Assembly (NCBI GenBank): GCA_018873245.2
Contig: JAEMBT020000007.1
Coordinates: 5,019,129-5,083,128, forward strand
Reading direction: 5' to 3'
Origin: Archegozetes longisetosus
Taxonomy: Eukaryota; Arthropoda; Arachnida; Sarcoptiformes; Trhypochthoniidae
Length of the DNA stretch: 64,000 nt
A program made the position numbers and the translations under genes. Shown piece after piece: positions 27,901 through 39,472 of the stretch. The notes beneath the pieces were generated by a model that was not told where the DNA came from, ran no database searches, and saw only the letters and a program-made list of their open reading frames with translations. The first letter of the stretch is position 1. Each line of letters opens with the position of its first letter.

Positions 27901-28760
27901 TGTGCTATTCATCTCAGTGTGAATTTAAAAATAATTCATTGAATGGAAAATAATTAAAAACTATAGAAATTCATTTTTTAGCTAAAGCAATGCCATCATC
28001 ATGTTATCAACAGACATAAAATAAGTTTCTGTATCAAAAGATTGATCTTAACTTAATGAGGGTTATTCAACTCTCATGTCACTTGCTATACCTTGTCAAT
28101 ACTTTATTAGTGGTTAGTTGCATTCGATCACTTCTCATTTTAGGCTCAAAAATAGTAGTTTAACATATTTTACAAGTTAACCAAAACTCAATTCAATTGC
28201 AAGCGAGATTTACAACAATCACAAGAACAACATTGTGCACACACTTAATGAAACTAAAAATTTAAGATTTTTACCAATAAGTACCAAATAACTTGTGTTG
28301 TGACCGCTTGCTATCAACTCAACATTCTATCATTTTGTACACAATTAAAACATTGTTTACCAAATCTCCGAAAATGATTTCAAACTGTTGGGTATTAAAA
28401 TTTCAAACTGAATACTTGATCGAATTTCTAAACAAAAGGCAATTGAAAGTAGAAAAATAAAAAAGAAAGGTTTCATTCATACCTAGTTTTATAGTTATTA
28501 TTCTTATGATTAGGCTGAGCAATGATGAAGTGGTAGTCTCGTGCAATATCAAAATAGAGCTCACACTCTGATTGTTTGCAATCATCAAATAGTAGTTGAG
28601 TTTGATTAACAGAAAATTTACGAAAATCAGTGTCTTTTTTCCATTCATTATTACACTCATTTATCGCGAGAAGCATCCTCAGAAGTCCGTTTGGTTGACC
28701 CCAAATTGGCTCGTCTCTTATTTGTGGCACTTTTGATGACATGACTGTTGCTCGTTTCAT
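24942..28760 (-). CDS. ZMYND11: ZMYND11/BS69-like chromatin reader, three exons
   Basis: Nuclear histone reader and transcription/elongation regulator in vertebrates (PWWP reads H3K36me3; MYND recruits corepressors). Exons on the minus strand: 28760-28483, 27764-26089, 25369-24942; GT-AG junctions keep frame and give 793 residues. Domains by residue: divergent N-terminal region 1-95 (where vertebrate proteins have a winged helix), PHD about 109-153 (CxxC...CxxC, H/C pairs), bromodomain-like helices about 170-265 with the HN pair, Cys-rich linker 273-297, PWWP about 302-350 (F-x-Y-W-P and V-R-F-F keep the aromatic cage), low-complexity Ser/Thr/Asn region, AT-hook-like KRKKRGRKPG near 515-524, coiled coil about 690-740, MYND about 746-785 (CVVC...CC...YCSIDC...H...C). 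The domain order is specific to ZMYND11/ZMYND8-type proteins, and the C-terminal MYND points to ZMYND11. The start could instead be Met7. Introns are 718 and 719 nt. Confidence 0.9.
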
Positions 28761-29252
28761 TTATTTAGTTGTTTATTAAATCATTGTTTTCACGTGTTTT
28801 CTCAGCCTTTGGTTTTTTTTCAAAGTATTGTGTTTATACGGATATTATATGACGCAATTATTCATTACATAAATTACGTAAAAATAAGTTTAATCATAGC
28901 TTCGAGAATAAATTCAAAAGTTAAAACTTAAAACTTTAATAAGTTCAATAAATATCTGTTATTAAGGCCTAGCCTGATCTAAATTAATTATAAATTTATA
29001 AATAGAAAATGAACGATTCGTAGAGTAGTTGATTGATAGCTTCTAAACTGTTAAGCTTAATATAAATGTTGGTACAAGTTTCTACTGTTTGGGCAAATAG
29101 GTAGTACACGTTTCTGACTTATTTTAACCTAATTAAACTGTTAATAGCATATATTCATTTACATCTAACACTGCTACATGTACCAAACCTAATCTGGCCC
29201 TAACTAAATTAACAGCAGTGCACTTTTGTCAGTTTTAGTTTAGAGTTTGGTA
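28761..29252. other. 5' flank of the ZMYND11-like gene
   Basis: AT-rich, no gene seen; presumed promoter side of the minus-strand ZMYND11-like gene. No recognisable core promoter element. Confidence 0.4.
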
Positions 29253-29507
29253 CAGTGGCCAGGCCAGCAAATTTCTAGTCAGAATCAACAGATCATATCC
29301 ATTTTGATAAAAAGTACTTTTCTGATTAAAATCCATTATGTAATGATTTTTTTAACTGGAATTAAAATCTATTTTCACTTAATTTTGTAGCAGTTATTGC
29401 GACAAATTAACAAAATTTCATATTGAACGATATACAACTTTTTCGTCAAGTTAGCGAGAGAATTAAATTGGGTTCACAGGCACCAGGAGGCTCCTACTGG
29501 CTAAGTG
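29253..29507. mobile_element. hAT-like MITE (copy 4)
   Basis: About 255 bp, starting CAGTGGCCAGGCCAG and ending in an imperfect inverse (CTACTGGCTAAGTG). The internal stretch near 29420-29460 (TCATATTGAACGATATACAAC then a purine-rich run) matches copy 3 near 17345-17385. A clear 8-bp target duplication is not visible, so the boundaries are inferred from the termini. Confidence 0.5.
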
Positions 29508-30871
29508 TAAGGTAATACACACTATAATAATAAGTTAACTGTGTTAAAATGAATGAAAAACACATTAGCCCCATTTCCGTTTATTTTGGATCTTTGTCAA
29601 ACTATTGAAATAAAACTACCTTTCATTAGACTATAATATACTCTTCCTATAATACCATCAAAAAGCTTGAACTCTGAATAACTTTGTAAATAGACTGTAT
29701 CTTATGCTTACTATTCAAGTATGCTTATTTACTGTGAAAAGTTATTGTTATCTAGTTATTGTAAACCCAAACCTGTTTATAGTGAATGCTATGTCCTACG
29801 CCAAATACAGAAACCATAGTTGATTGAGTTCAGATATAAAATGCGCTTTTGGTTGCATTGACCCTTTCGCTAATAAATAGATTAGAATGCATTATAATTG
29901 CTGTAGTAATCGATTTTTTCAAATTCATAGCACAATCGATATGATCCATCCTTTGCCCGAATCAAAACTTCGGAACAGAGTCGTAATATAATAGAATTGG
30001 AAACAAAAATAATGTCCATGTCGTTAATCAAGTGTTCAACACTTATAAGGTCAATATAAGTATCACTAAATCCAATGAATTAGATCAAATAGTGAGCAAA
30101 ACCTTCGAGTGATCGCGTTGTTTGCTTATACTATGAATTCGATGCAATCGACTTTTTTGAAGAAATGATGATTTGACTTAAAGAATGAAGAAGAAGAGTT
30201 TTGCTTCGTTCAACCAGGTGTTGTCTATAATGCAACCAAAAGTTTAGTCTAACTTTTGAGCAATTGAAGAAATTATTCGAATCGATGAAAGCATGAATTT
30301 GGATAATGAAGATAGCAAAGAAGTCAAAGAATCAGATAATCGAATGTCTCTAACTTTGAAGTGAATCGCAGCTGATTTTCTTTTGCGATCATTTCTAGTG
30401 GGCAAAAGCAATAAACTTTTTGAATACCAGATCTTTCGCGATCATTAAAACTCATACAAAGCATCAGAAAGCTTACAAGTAAATAATAAAAAGTTAAGTA
30501 CGGTTAAATCAGAATGAATTTGACCGGAGCTTAACAAAAGGTAGTTAAAAATCATATCTAAAGCCTCTATAGCACATTTGCTATGAAATAAAAGTTAATG
30601 AGTAACAAATAAAAGTTTCATTAAGTAGTAGCTCATAGTTTCTAAACAAGAAATTTAAGCTGAAAATCAAACTTTTAACATGTAGTTAAATTTATTCTGT
30701 CTTAACTATACATAATTAGTAAAGGTTAGTAGCAAGATTAAAAATTGGAAGAGAGTTAAAGCGCATTTGCTTTGAGTCTTTATTAATTGTTAAACCAGTC
30801 TTGAGGGTAACAGAAGCAAAACAAACAATTTCTTTCTCATAGCCTCCTAATTAGAAACCTTATCAAAATAT
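29508..30871. other. Intergenic, unexplained
   Basis: Between copy 4 of the MITE and the 3' end of SDR copy A. The composition near 29860-30420 is slightly richer and less A/T-simple than the surroundings, and could be a decayed element, but I recognise no domain and no intact open frame. Confidence 0.4.
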
Positions 30872-32066
30872 TTAGTCTTTAGATGTATGCACATTTGCAT
30901 AGAGAGATGCGCCATCGACTGTCATTAGTAATCCAGATACGAAAGAAGCATCATCTGAGGCCAAGTATGCCACAGCTTTGGCGCAATCAATTGGTTCACC
31001 AATCCTTCGTAATGGATAATTTGAAGCACATACTTTTTCAAATGCCTCTTCGACACCTTATTTACCGAGTGCTGGGGTTCGGATGGCAGCGGGGCTGAAA
31101 AAGCAATAAAATTTATTAAATATGTACAGTGTTATGAACTTCAATAAACACCTAAATTGAATTCGTCTTCTGGATGAAGATTAAAAGCATTTATTGAGGA
31201 AAATTAGGAGAATTGAACTCACTTAATACTATTGACACGAATTGCTTTTGGTCCCAATTCAATAGCCAGACATTTAGTTAACATGTCTAATGCAGACTTT
31301 GCCATACAATATACCGTAAAAGGAAGAACCTTATAAAAGAAATTAACTTAATATGAAATAATATTTGATTATCTGTTTTAACGCATGATCAATAGAAAAT
31401 ACGCAATCAATTGATTTATCTACCGGTGAAAGTCCACCAATACTCGAAACATTGACGATATTTCCTTTAGTTTTCTCCAAATAGGGCACTGAAAGTGTTG
31501 TTAATAGTAGAACTGCTCTCACATTTGTGTTCATAAGAGTTTCGTATTCGTTCATAATATTTTGGTCCGAAGATATTGTCATTCTCGCAATTGCTGCATT
31601 ATTCACTAAAATATCGAGTTTTCCAAATTCTTCAATTGTTTGATGAAGCAGTCGTTTGGTGTCTTCATCTTTAGTTATATCTGCGACCACTTCTAAAACT
31701 TTTTGTTGTGATAATTGACGACATTTATCAGCCACAGTTTTGACTCTTTGCTCATGTCTTCCAGTGATGACAACCTGTGCTCCCAAACTCGACAAATATG
31801 TAGCGATTCCTTCACCGATTCCAGAACTGGAACCTAAATTACAAAATATTGTATTGAGTACCGTTTGCATTCTCATTCAATTTATTGGAGATCTAACGGA
31901 ACTGATGTTAGAAATAAGATAAACACTCGCTGATATTATCAAACATTAGTTAAAGTTAAAATTTGCATTTCAAATTGTAACTAAAATAAAATTAGTTGTT
32001 TGCTAGATTCATATTTACAGATTAGAATCAAACCGATCGATATTAGAACTATTTTGATTTAATATT

Positions 32067-34434
32067 GTGACAAACAGTGACTGTCAGCAAGTATAATAAG
32101 TTATACTTGTTAATAATAGACTTTGTGGAGAGTACTTGTCTTAAGATATTTATTAATATATCTGTCGTGACTAATATACGAAATTTAATGCTTCATAGAG
32201 TAGTCAACTTGTTTGTAAAATCAGTGAATATTATGCAAAATATTTTATATCTCTGACTAATTGGTGAATAAGTCACCTATTTTGTAAACAAGAGAACTTT
32301 TTAACAATTTTGTAAAACATTTAGTCATTTTTTATACATTTTATGCACACTTCACAATAATTTTTATCAAAATTTGAATTGTGTTTATTATAACTAAATG
32401 GACTCTCAATCTAAGTTCAATAAGAAACTGGGAGAGATTGTCTCAAAAAAGAAAGATAATTGTTGAATAATGTCTGCGATTGAATATGAAGCGGTAGTTG
32501 ATCTCTTAACATCGGATCCAGAAATCAAAACCTCAAAATATTATTATTATAAGAAAAACTTCACCACTATCACTGTTGAAAATGTTACTAAGATAGCTAA
32601 GTAAACCCTACTGGTGAGGTCAAGATTGTCTTACCAATGGAGGAGATTTATTCAATTATTGATGAAGCTCACATTAATATAGGACATGGAGGGGAAAGGA
32701 AAACATTTCTGGAAATTAATAGAAAATACGTGAATATAAGTCAAGAGTGCGTTGCAATTTACATCACATTTTGTTCAACGTGTCAAGCAAAACATCAGAG
32801 GAAAGAGCGAATAGGACTAGTCAATAAACCCGTCCGCTCCCATGAGTTATTCGAACGGGCTCAGATTGATCTTACTGACATGCAATCACTTCCAGATAAA
32901 GATTTCAAGTGGATTCTCAATTATCAAGATCACTTCACTAAATTCTGTATTTTGAGGTCTTTGAAATCTAAAAGAGCTGAAGAAATCACGATGGAATTGT
33001 TGGATATATTTTTCCACTTCGGAGCCCCCTCAATATTACAATCTGACAATGGTCGTGGATTCACTGCTAAAATTATTAAAGAAGTAGTTTCAATGTGGCC
33101 AGAATGTAAACTAATTAATGGTAGACCAAGACACCCGCAGTCACAAGGTTCAATAGAAAGATCAAATGATATAGTTAAAACTAAGTTGTTTGCATGGATG
33201 TCAGAGCAAAAAAGTAAAAAATGGTCATTGGGAATCAAGTTTGTAATGTTTCAAATGAATCGTTCTATTCACAGCATCTTAAAGACATCGCCATATGAGG
33301 CAATGTTTGGTCAAGCTCCAAGAGTTGGGTTATCAACTAATATAACTTTAAGTATACTCAAGGAGTACGGAGATCTTAATGCAAATGACAATTATGATAG
33401 TCTCAACTCCACTAGAATTACCTAGCTCAAGTACTAGCCTATCTAAAAAATTTCTGATAATAACTCTATTTGTCATATATGCTTTGAACCAACAAGCGGA
33501 GCTCATACATGTATGGAATGCAAACAGCCTGTACACGCAATTTGTGGTGATAACCTTGGAGAAGAAGGGTATGGAACTCAGATACTATGTCGTAGATGTG
33601 TCTTTAATAAAAAGCGAGTAAATGATAAAAATATGGCAGACAAGGGTCAGTCAAAACAAGCAGAAAAAATGTGTCAAAAAATCTTCACTGATCCTTCCGA
33701 AACTAGTAATTGGGGATAATGTTCGCCTGCAGGTCCCAAAAGTGGACAGAGGGCTAGCAGATCCAAGAAACCTAATTGCTATCGTTTTAGAGGAAGTGAG
33801 AGATGTCTTATATCGAATAGGAACTAAGATGGGTCAACTTGAATCAAATTATAATAGGATGTCTCTTAACAAATGTGAAAAATTTCTTAGTTTGGATGAT
33901 AATCCTGATAAAAGTACTACTCTAAGGGAAGCTTTACGTGAAGAATTTATTGATCAAGGTATAGTAAAATGTGAATGCAAACAGAAATGTACTAATAATA
34001 GGTGCAAGGGCAGAAAAGTGATATCAAGTGCAATAGCAAGTGTCATAATTCATCTTCATGCAAGAACAAGTAATTAAATACATGAAATAGTCAAAAAATA
34101 GATATATATTCTGCAAGCTAAGAGAAAAACCTGGTTAATTTGTAAACGAATGATTAATTTGTAAACTAACTTACAATTTGTAAAAGATTTTTATATTTGT
34201 TCAATTTATAAACGAGTTGACTAATCTCTAAAATATTAAGTTTCATAAACTAGTCATGACATATCTAATAGTAAGATCGCTGGATAAGTGATTTCTATTA
34301 GATATCCCTTCCGTCCCTAAACTTATATTTATATTAGTAGACAATAAGTTGTGTCTTATATTCCACCAGTATAATCAATTAGCGGTTAACCGATTATTGA
34401 TTAATTCACGTCTTAAACAAATAAAAATAGTTAC
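32067..34434 (+). mobile_element. Ginger-like DNA transposon in SDR-A intron 1
   Basis: 2368-bp insertion absent from copies B-E and bounded by a direct AATATT (32061-32066 and 34435-34440), which is single in copy B. The termini are inverted (GTGAC / GTTAC). A diverged inverted repeat of about 60 bp, by eye around three-quarters identical, links 32159-32216 with 34205-34266, and TTTGTAAA motifs recur near both ends. No long terminal direct repeats are seen. With its gypsy-type integrase, this fits a Ginger-type cut-and-paste element rather than an LTR retrotransposon. The 6-bp duplication is longer than the 4 bp usual for Ginger. Confidence 0.6.
32470..34077 (+). pseudogene. Broken gypsy-type integrase/transposase
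   Basis: Decayed transposase of the element around it. The largest open part is 32637-33425 (262 codons): an HHCC zinc-binding region (EAHINIGHGG...FCSTCQ), then a DDE core with D in AQIDLTDM, D in LQSDNGRGF and E in QGSIERSND, the gypsy-integrase signature. An upstream piece begins at the ATG at 32470 and is cut by a stop near 32600. Downstream pieces in shifted frames carry a Cys/His finger (CHICFEPTSGAHTCMEC...HAICG) and a Cys-rich tail (CECKQKC...). This order resembles KRBA2/SCAND3-like proteins and Ginger transposases. At least three frame breaks make it inactive. Confidence 0.8.
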
Positions 34435-35817
34435 AATATTAAAGTTTTTCATAAAAAATAATTAAATAAAAATTCGAGTCATCTTCGATGGCATTATACA
34501 GTACTCGAACATAAATATTTCAAAGTTCCAAAGAATAAGAGCACTGGCTTATCAATAGATATAAGTTTTTAAAACATTTATAAGGCTTTTCAAATAATTA
34601 ATCAAATTTTACTTAGTAAGTTATTAATTAATGTTCAAAGAATTGCATGTCAAGCAACTCAATAGTACCGTCGACAGATAAAAGTTATGTATTTGTCATC
34701 ACTAAAAAGATGCAGAAGAGTTGATAAACCTAAGGGCTCAACAACTCATTTAGATCTGGATTAAGTTTAGTAATATTAATTAATAAATGAATACTTAAAA
34801 AAATTAGTTTAGAACTCTGATAAAATAGACTTTGACTCATCTTTGTAGTTGAGTCAATGCCATATCTGTTACAAAAAGTGATAGCTCGAGAGAGCGGTCC
34901 GACTCATCATTAAAATTATTTAAATTGAATCACAGTTGAACTATTTTGATTGAAATAGTTTGATATATCTTATCAGTAATTTTCATTCTATAACTTATGA
35001 ATATAAAATAAACTGACTTCAGCAACGAATAACACTATTACTCATATTATGCTTTTTAATTACTGAGTAATGCTATAATTTAACGCTATAAACTTGTAGT
35101 TTCAATTCCTGTCTCGTCCCTCTTATCTTATCCAAACGCATCAAAGATTAATCCGGGATCTATGCATAACTTTTTTCGACCGACTGTACTTCACTGTGGA
35201 CCATTATTAGACTTACAGTATAGTGTGGTGAAAAATGTGATTTTAAGAAGTTACAGAGTTTTCCAAAGCATTTGTTCACATGAAATCACAACATTTGTGT
35301 TGTTTTCAAGAAAAATACACTGGGCAATTCTATTTAATCAAATATTTAATCAAAATATTCTGAGAAAATAGAAAAATTTCATTAACGCCTACAACATTAC
35401 CGTGAGACACGTTACAACAAAAATGCAAAAAGTGGAGGACTAAATTCGTCAGTACTTACATAATTAATTTCATTTTAATCTTTGATATTAACTTAAATTG
35501 GTCTATATCAAAACTTGATATAAAATAAACTGCTCGAAAATTGTATTCAGATGAAAAATGTTTAATTTATGTTAAAGTACACTTCCTGTTTCAGTTTCGA
35601 AATTTGATTATTTTATTTGAGTAAATAAGTTAAAATTACCTGTTATAAGAACCACTTTTCCGCTAAAGTCTTTAGAAGAAGACATACTGTTTACAAGTGT
35701 AATACTAAGTATATTAAGCACTTATTTTATATTTTTACCAATGATGTTATTTAGTTGAATTACATTCAACTGAGTGAAGGTTGCACAATAAGCGACTCTG
35801 TTCTATGATTTGCTATC

Positions 35818-35850
35818 TTATTTGTATAGTTGTATACAAGCAATGCTATT
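35818..35850 (-). promoter_or_regulatory. Conserved upstream block, SDR copy A
   Basis: Block with core GTATACAACTATACAAATAAG (read on the minus strand), about 133-165 nt upstream of the copy A start codon. The same block occurs at the same distance in copies B, C, D and E although neighbouring sequence has drifted. It may include a TATA-like element. This is inference from conservation only. Confidence 0.35.
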
Positions 35851-36163
35851 TACATGTTCGAATTAAGTAAATTCAATTTAATGTTATTGATGTTTAGACA
35901 GGTCACGTTAAGATAGGATTAGTTTTATAGCTAAATAAACTTTTATTAGAGAAATTAATCACAACAAAACCTTATGAAGTGAAATGACGGCATAGAAATG
36001 TGACCCGATCTGGGATTGTGCGAAGAATTTATATAATCTATTATTTAGAATATGATAGCCTTGAATTGATCTAAGGATTTCTTACTCAACTAATTCATTA
36101 TTTGATTTATGTTTATTAGTTATTAGTTTTATAACTGTTTTATTAATAAATTCGTTTATAGAT

Positions 36164-37698
36164 TAGAATAGGCCCAGTCCAGGAACGTCATGAAATTGAG
36201 TCTACTAGGGGTTTTCGAGTTCGTAGAATCCATTTCTGGGGGTCCCAGAGGTCGGAAATTCGCACTTCCGGTAGAACAGAAATTTCGAATTTTCAACTTC
36301 CGGTTCGACTTTTCGAACTCTATTCGGTCTTTTCGACATTCCTTTGATGTAACCAGACCAATTTAAGACGTCAAAGACAGGTAGAACACGGGTCTTTTCA
36401 CTGAAATTCCTCAACTAGGTCATTTCTGGTCTAGCTCTAGTGCGGGATGGACGGCGTCTACAACATCAGAAGATTAGTGCGAGAATGCGGTGTGGACGAG
36501 CCCGAGGCTTCTCTGCAGTGGTGCCAGCGAATCGAGCTCTTGCCCCAGACTCGCGCTTGTTCTAAGTGTCGTAGAAATATGATACTTTCGAACAAGCGAG
36601 CTGGTACTGCTGCGGGCATGCTCTGGAGGTGCCTCAAATGCTCAAAGAGGTCTCTCTCGCGAGCGGAACGGTATTTGAGGAGTCGCGTCTGCCTCTTGGA
36701 CAGGCTCTTCTCCTCATCTACTGCTTCGTCAATAGGTTTTCGTATGAGGATGCGATTCGCGAAGCCAGCATAGACGACAGCCAGTTGTCACGCAACACCG
36801 TCTTCCACTGGTTCGAGATCTCCCGCGACGCATGCATGAACTGGGTGGATGCTCGGGTAAATGCGGGGAAGATGGGTGGCGCGGGTTCGGTGGTCGAGGT
36901 CGATAAAGCCAAGATCGGTCACCGAAAAAATAATAGTAGGCGTCTGGTCGAAGGGACCTGGGTGCTGGGCATCATTGATGTTCACACCCGGGACCTTAGG
37001 ATCGAGGTTTGTCCGGACAACTGTCGGGATGCTGAGGCATTGTTGACTATCATTGATCGACATGTCGAGGTAGGAACGACGGTTATGACGGACTGATAGA
37101 AGTCCTACAATGGACTGGACGCCCAAGGATTCAACCACCTTACTGTAAATCACTCGTGCCACTTCGTCGATCCCGAAACATGGGCGAACACCCATAAAAT
37201 TGAATCCAACTGGCGGGCGATGAAGCGCCGCATATGCCGATGTGGTGTGCCCAAAGAGGCCTTAGGCAACCATCTTTGCGAATATCTTTGACAACGCGAC
37301 GTTAAGCGTCGTGGTGCTGATCCATTCGCAGAGATGATTGAATTGCTTAAGACCTCCTAGGCACACTGCTAAGGCATATGGTGCTAAAACGGCATTTTTC
37401 AAGTCCTCGGGTAGGCGAGGTCATCCCGGTGAAAAAACAGACTAAGGTAGACAAAATCCAACCCCTCCTCCACGCGGTATCCACTGGGTTCGGCAAATGT
37501 AGCTCTGGTTACATTAAAAGAAATGTCGAAAAAAACGAACAGAGTTCGAAAAGTCGAACCGGAAGTCGAAAATTCGAAATTTCTGTTCTACGGGAAGTGA
37601 GAATTTCCGACTTCCGGAACCCCCAGAAATGGATTCTACGACCCTGAAACCCCCTAGTAGACTCAATTTGATGACGATCCTGAACCGGGCCTATTCTA
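36164..37698 (+). mobile_element. Merlin-type (ISXO2-like) DNA transposon
   Basis: About 1.5 kb with long inverted repeats: 36164-36330 and 37530-37698 match as inverses over roughly 165 bp (TAGAATAGGCCC outermost; shared blocks include TTGAGTCTACTAGGGG and TCGAACCGGAAGTCGAAAA). The element is clearly GC-richer than all surrounding DNA. It encodes a broken ISXO2-like transposase, the hallmark of Merlin. A clean 8-9-bp target duplication is not visible at these boundaries. It sits between SDR copies A and B. Confidence 0.8.
36447..37360 (+). pseudogene. Broken ISXO2-like (Merlin) transposase
   Basis: The N-terminal part at 36447-36773 has a zinc ribbon (CSKCRRNM...WRCLKCSKRS) as in ISXO2-like/Merlin transposases. 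The reading then moves to another frame from about 36650 (LLIYCFVNRFSYEDAIRE...) and runs to 37096, covering the first catalytic Asp (EVDKAKIGHRK) and the second (GTTVMTD). It is interrupted immediately by two adjacent stops, TGA TAG, at 37094-37099, then continues in the same frame with NHSCHFVDPETWANTHKIE (third acidic residue) and ends near 37290. One frameshift and two stops make it inactive. GC-rich codons set it apart from host genes. Confidence 0.82.
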
Positions 37699-37861
37699 TA
37701 TTATACCCTAGTTCATTAATAATGAATCATTATTAAAGATTTATTTTGAAACATTTAAATATCAGTCAATGAATAAGCGATTTCACTTTTTACTCACATT
37801 TCCATAAGCAATAAAGTGTTAACTGCAAAATCTGAATTTAGTTTTTAAAAAACGGACAGTA

Positions 37862-39293
37862 CAGATAAATTCATAAAGGCATTAAATGAACTTATAACTA
37901 ATTTTGATAAGGCTTTCGAAGTTTTGTAAAAATTTTATCAAACTATAAATCTGATTAATCGTCGAATACCAAAAGGTGAAAACTATCGCATGCAGTAATC
38001 TATTTTTATCAATATTATAGACACATGCTTTTATCTTATGATATATTGTGAATTAATACTAACATTAAAATTTTAAAATTATGAATTTTTTCAATGAAAT
38101 TCATTGGAAAATGGTTAATCGCTGGATATCAAAGAGAAATACTATAATTTATTGAGAACTGGCATGAGTCCTGGGGATATCTCATTATCTCTTTTGAAAA
38201 GTCTCACTACAATAAAGAAATGGATCAATAGATGGTCACAAACAGGTGAGGTTAACACTATTAAGCCTGCTGGGAGTCCGCGCGCAACAACAATTGATCA
38301 CTTTAAATGCAATCGAAAATCCATGCGTAACTAATGCCGAAATAAAGTTTAAGTGTGAACTCGATTGTAGTTTAGTAACAGTTGGGCGAAGACTGTGTGA
38401 AAATAAGCTTTATTATCTTGTTACTCGCATTAAAGAACACTTAAGTGCCGGACATAAAGCCCGAAGATTACAATTATCTCAAAAAAATTTAAACTTTGAA
38501 TATTGGAACCAAATCGTTTATGTCGATGAATCAACTTTTATGACAGGACACGCGGTTCGAACATTAATTCGTAGATCAAATTGCGCTACTCGTGATGAGA
38601 GGTATCTTTTAAAAAAATCTCATTCAGACAGAAAATCAATGTCTGTTTTTGGACTAACGCCCATCCAAGCTATCAGCCCTCTTATTCGTGTTGAAGGCAG
38701 ATTTAATTCGGAAAAATATATTAATATTTTAAACGAAACAGTTCTTCCATATATACAAGAGCACTTACCTGATGGTCACTTTTATTACTATTAGAACAAA
38801 TTTTCTACCCATAAAGCAAGAGCTGTTTATGAATGGTTTGAAGAAAATATACCAATCTATCAAACTTTTCAAACTCCCCCAATCTCCTGATATTCCGCCT
38901 ATTGAAAGCCTTTGGGGTCGCGCAAAAGTTAAAGTTGCAAATGAAAGAATTTATGCTAATGAAGAACTGTGTTTAGCTATAGATTGAAATGAAAAAAGAA
39001 CTTTGAATACGCTCAAAATCTGGCTAATTCAATCCCTAATAGATTGCAAGCTATTCTAACAACACTAATGGAGGGCATACGAAATACTAGTATTTAACTA
39101 TTTCTTAGACTTCATTTTTATTTATAATATTCATTCCACAATCATTTGTGATAAACTTGAATTTTAGGCTAAACTTGTGAATAAAACGACGATTTTTATT
39201 AAAACTCGATTTGAAACATGAGAAAAATCAATAGATATGCATCTGATAATGACTGACTTTAGAGTTCATTTAGAGCCTTTTTGAATTTATCTG
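37862..39293 (+). mobile_element. Tc1-type DNA transposon
   Basis: 1432-bp element bounded by inverted CAGATAAATTCA-AAAGGC--TAAATGAACT termini (about 30 bp, few mismatches) and flanked by TA on each side (37860-37861, 39294-39295), the Tc1/mariner target. It contains a decayed Tc1-like transposase. The same terminus recurs around a 406-bp non-autonomous relative near 47516-47921. Confidence 0.85.
38110..39095 (+). pseudogene. Decayed Tc1-like transposase
   Basis: The reading frame is split over three pieces. At 38152-38334 there is a helix-turn-helix (GDISLSLLKSLTTIKKWINRW, as in Tc1 paired-like domains). At about 38290-38794 lies the core with the first Asp in YVDESTF. At 38795-39100 comes the remainder, with PPISPDIPPIESLWG matching the usual Tc1 box around the third acidic residue. 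The second catalytic Asp (normally in QDNAxxH) is lost: the region reads FYYY, stop, NKFSTH. Frameshift, stop and missing catalytic residue show it is dead. Confidence 0.8.
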
Positions 39294-39472
39294 TACGTAA
39301 TTAAGAGAGAATAGCAGTAAAAGCAATTAGGGATAAAAAATAAAAGAGCGTCTATGTTTTGAATTTTTGCCGATTCCAAATTGGATTTGAGGGTGAAAGT
39401 AGCACATTTTCTCACAGAGAGAAACAATATTCTCCCTCATTACCTCGTAATTCGAAACCTTAACAAAAGAGT

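Larger units (their letters stand above)
30872..35685 (-). pseudogene. SDR copy A: nonsense-bearing FabG-like reductase
   Basis: Classical short-chain dehydrogenase/reductase (NAD(P)H-dependent, substrate unknown). Exons: 35685-35640, 31833-31424, 31329-31223, 31094-30872. Exons 1-3 are open, with T-G-S-S-S-G-I-G loop, NNAA (NNAG in most copies), SS-IGG and YCMAK. Exon 4 has an in-frame TAA at 31058-31060 where copy B reads Leu, so the product would stop after about 199 residues and lose the last quarter of the fold. The same exon lacks 12 bp (four codons) relative to B. Intron 1 is 3.8 kb because a 2.4-kb transposon sits in it. Closest to copy B. A functional C-terminally truncated protein is possible but unlikely. 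Confidence 0.82.

Noticed and set aside
32067..34434. LTR retrotransposon interpretation of the integrase element
   Set aside because: No terminal direct repeats, no reverse transcriptase, RNase H or gag; ends are inverted and fit a DNA transposon better.
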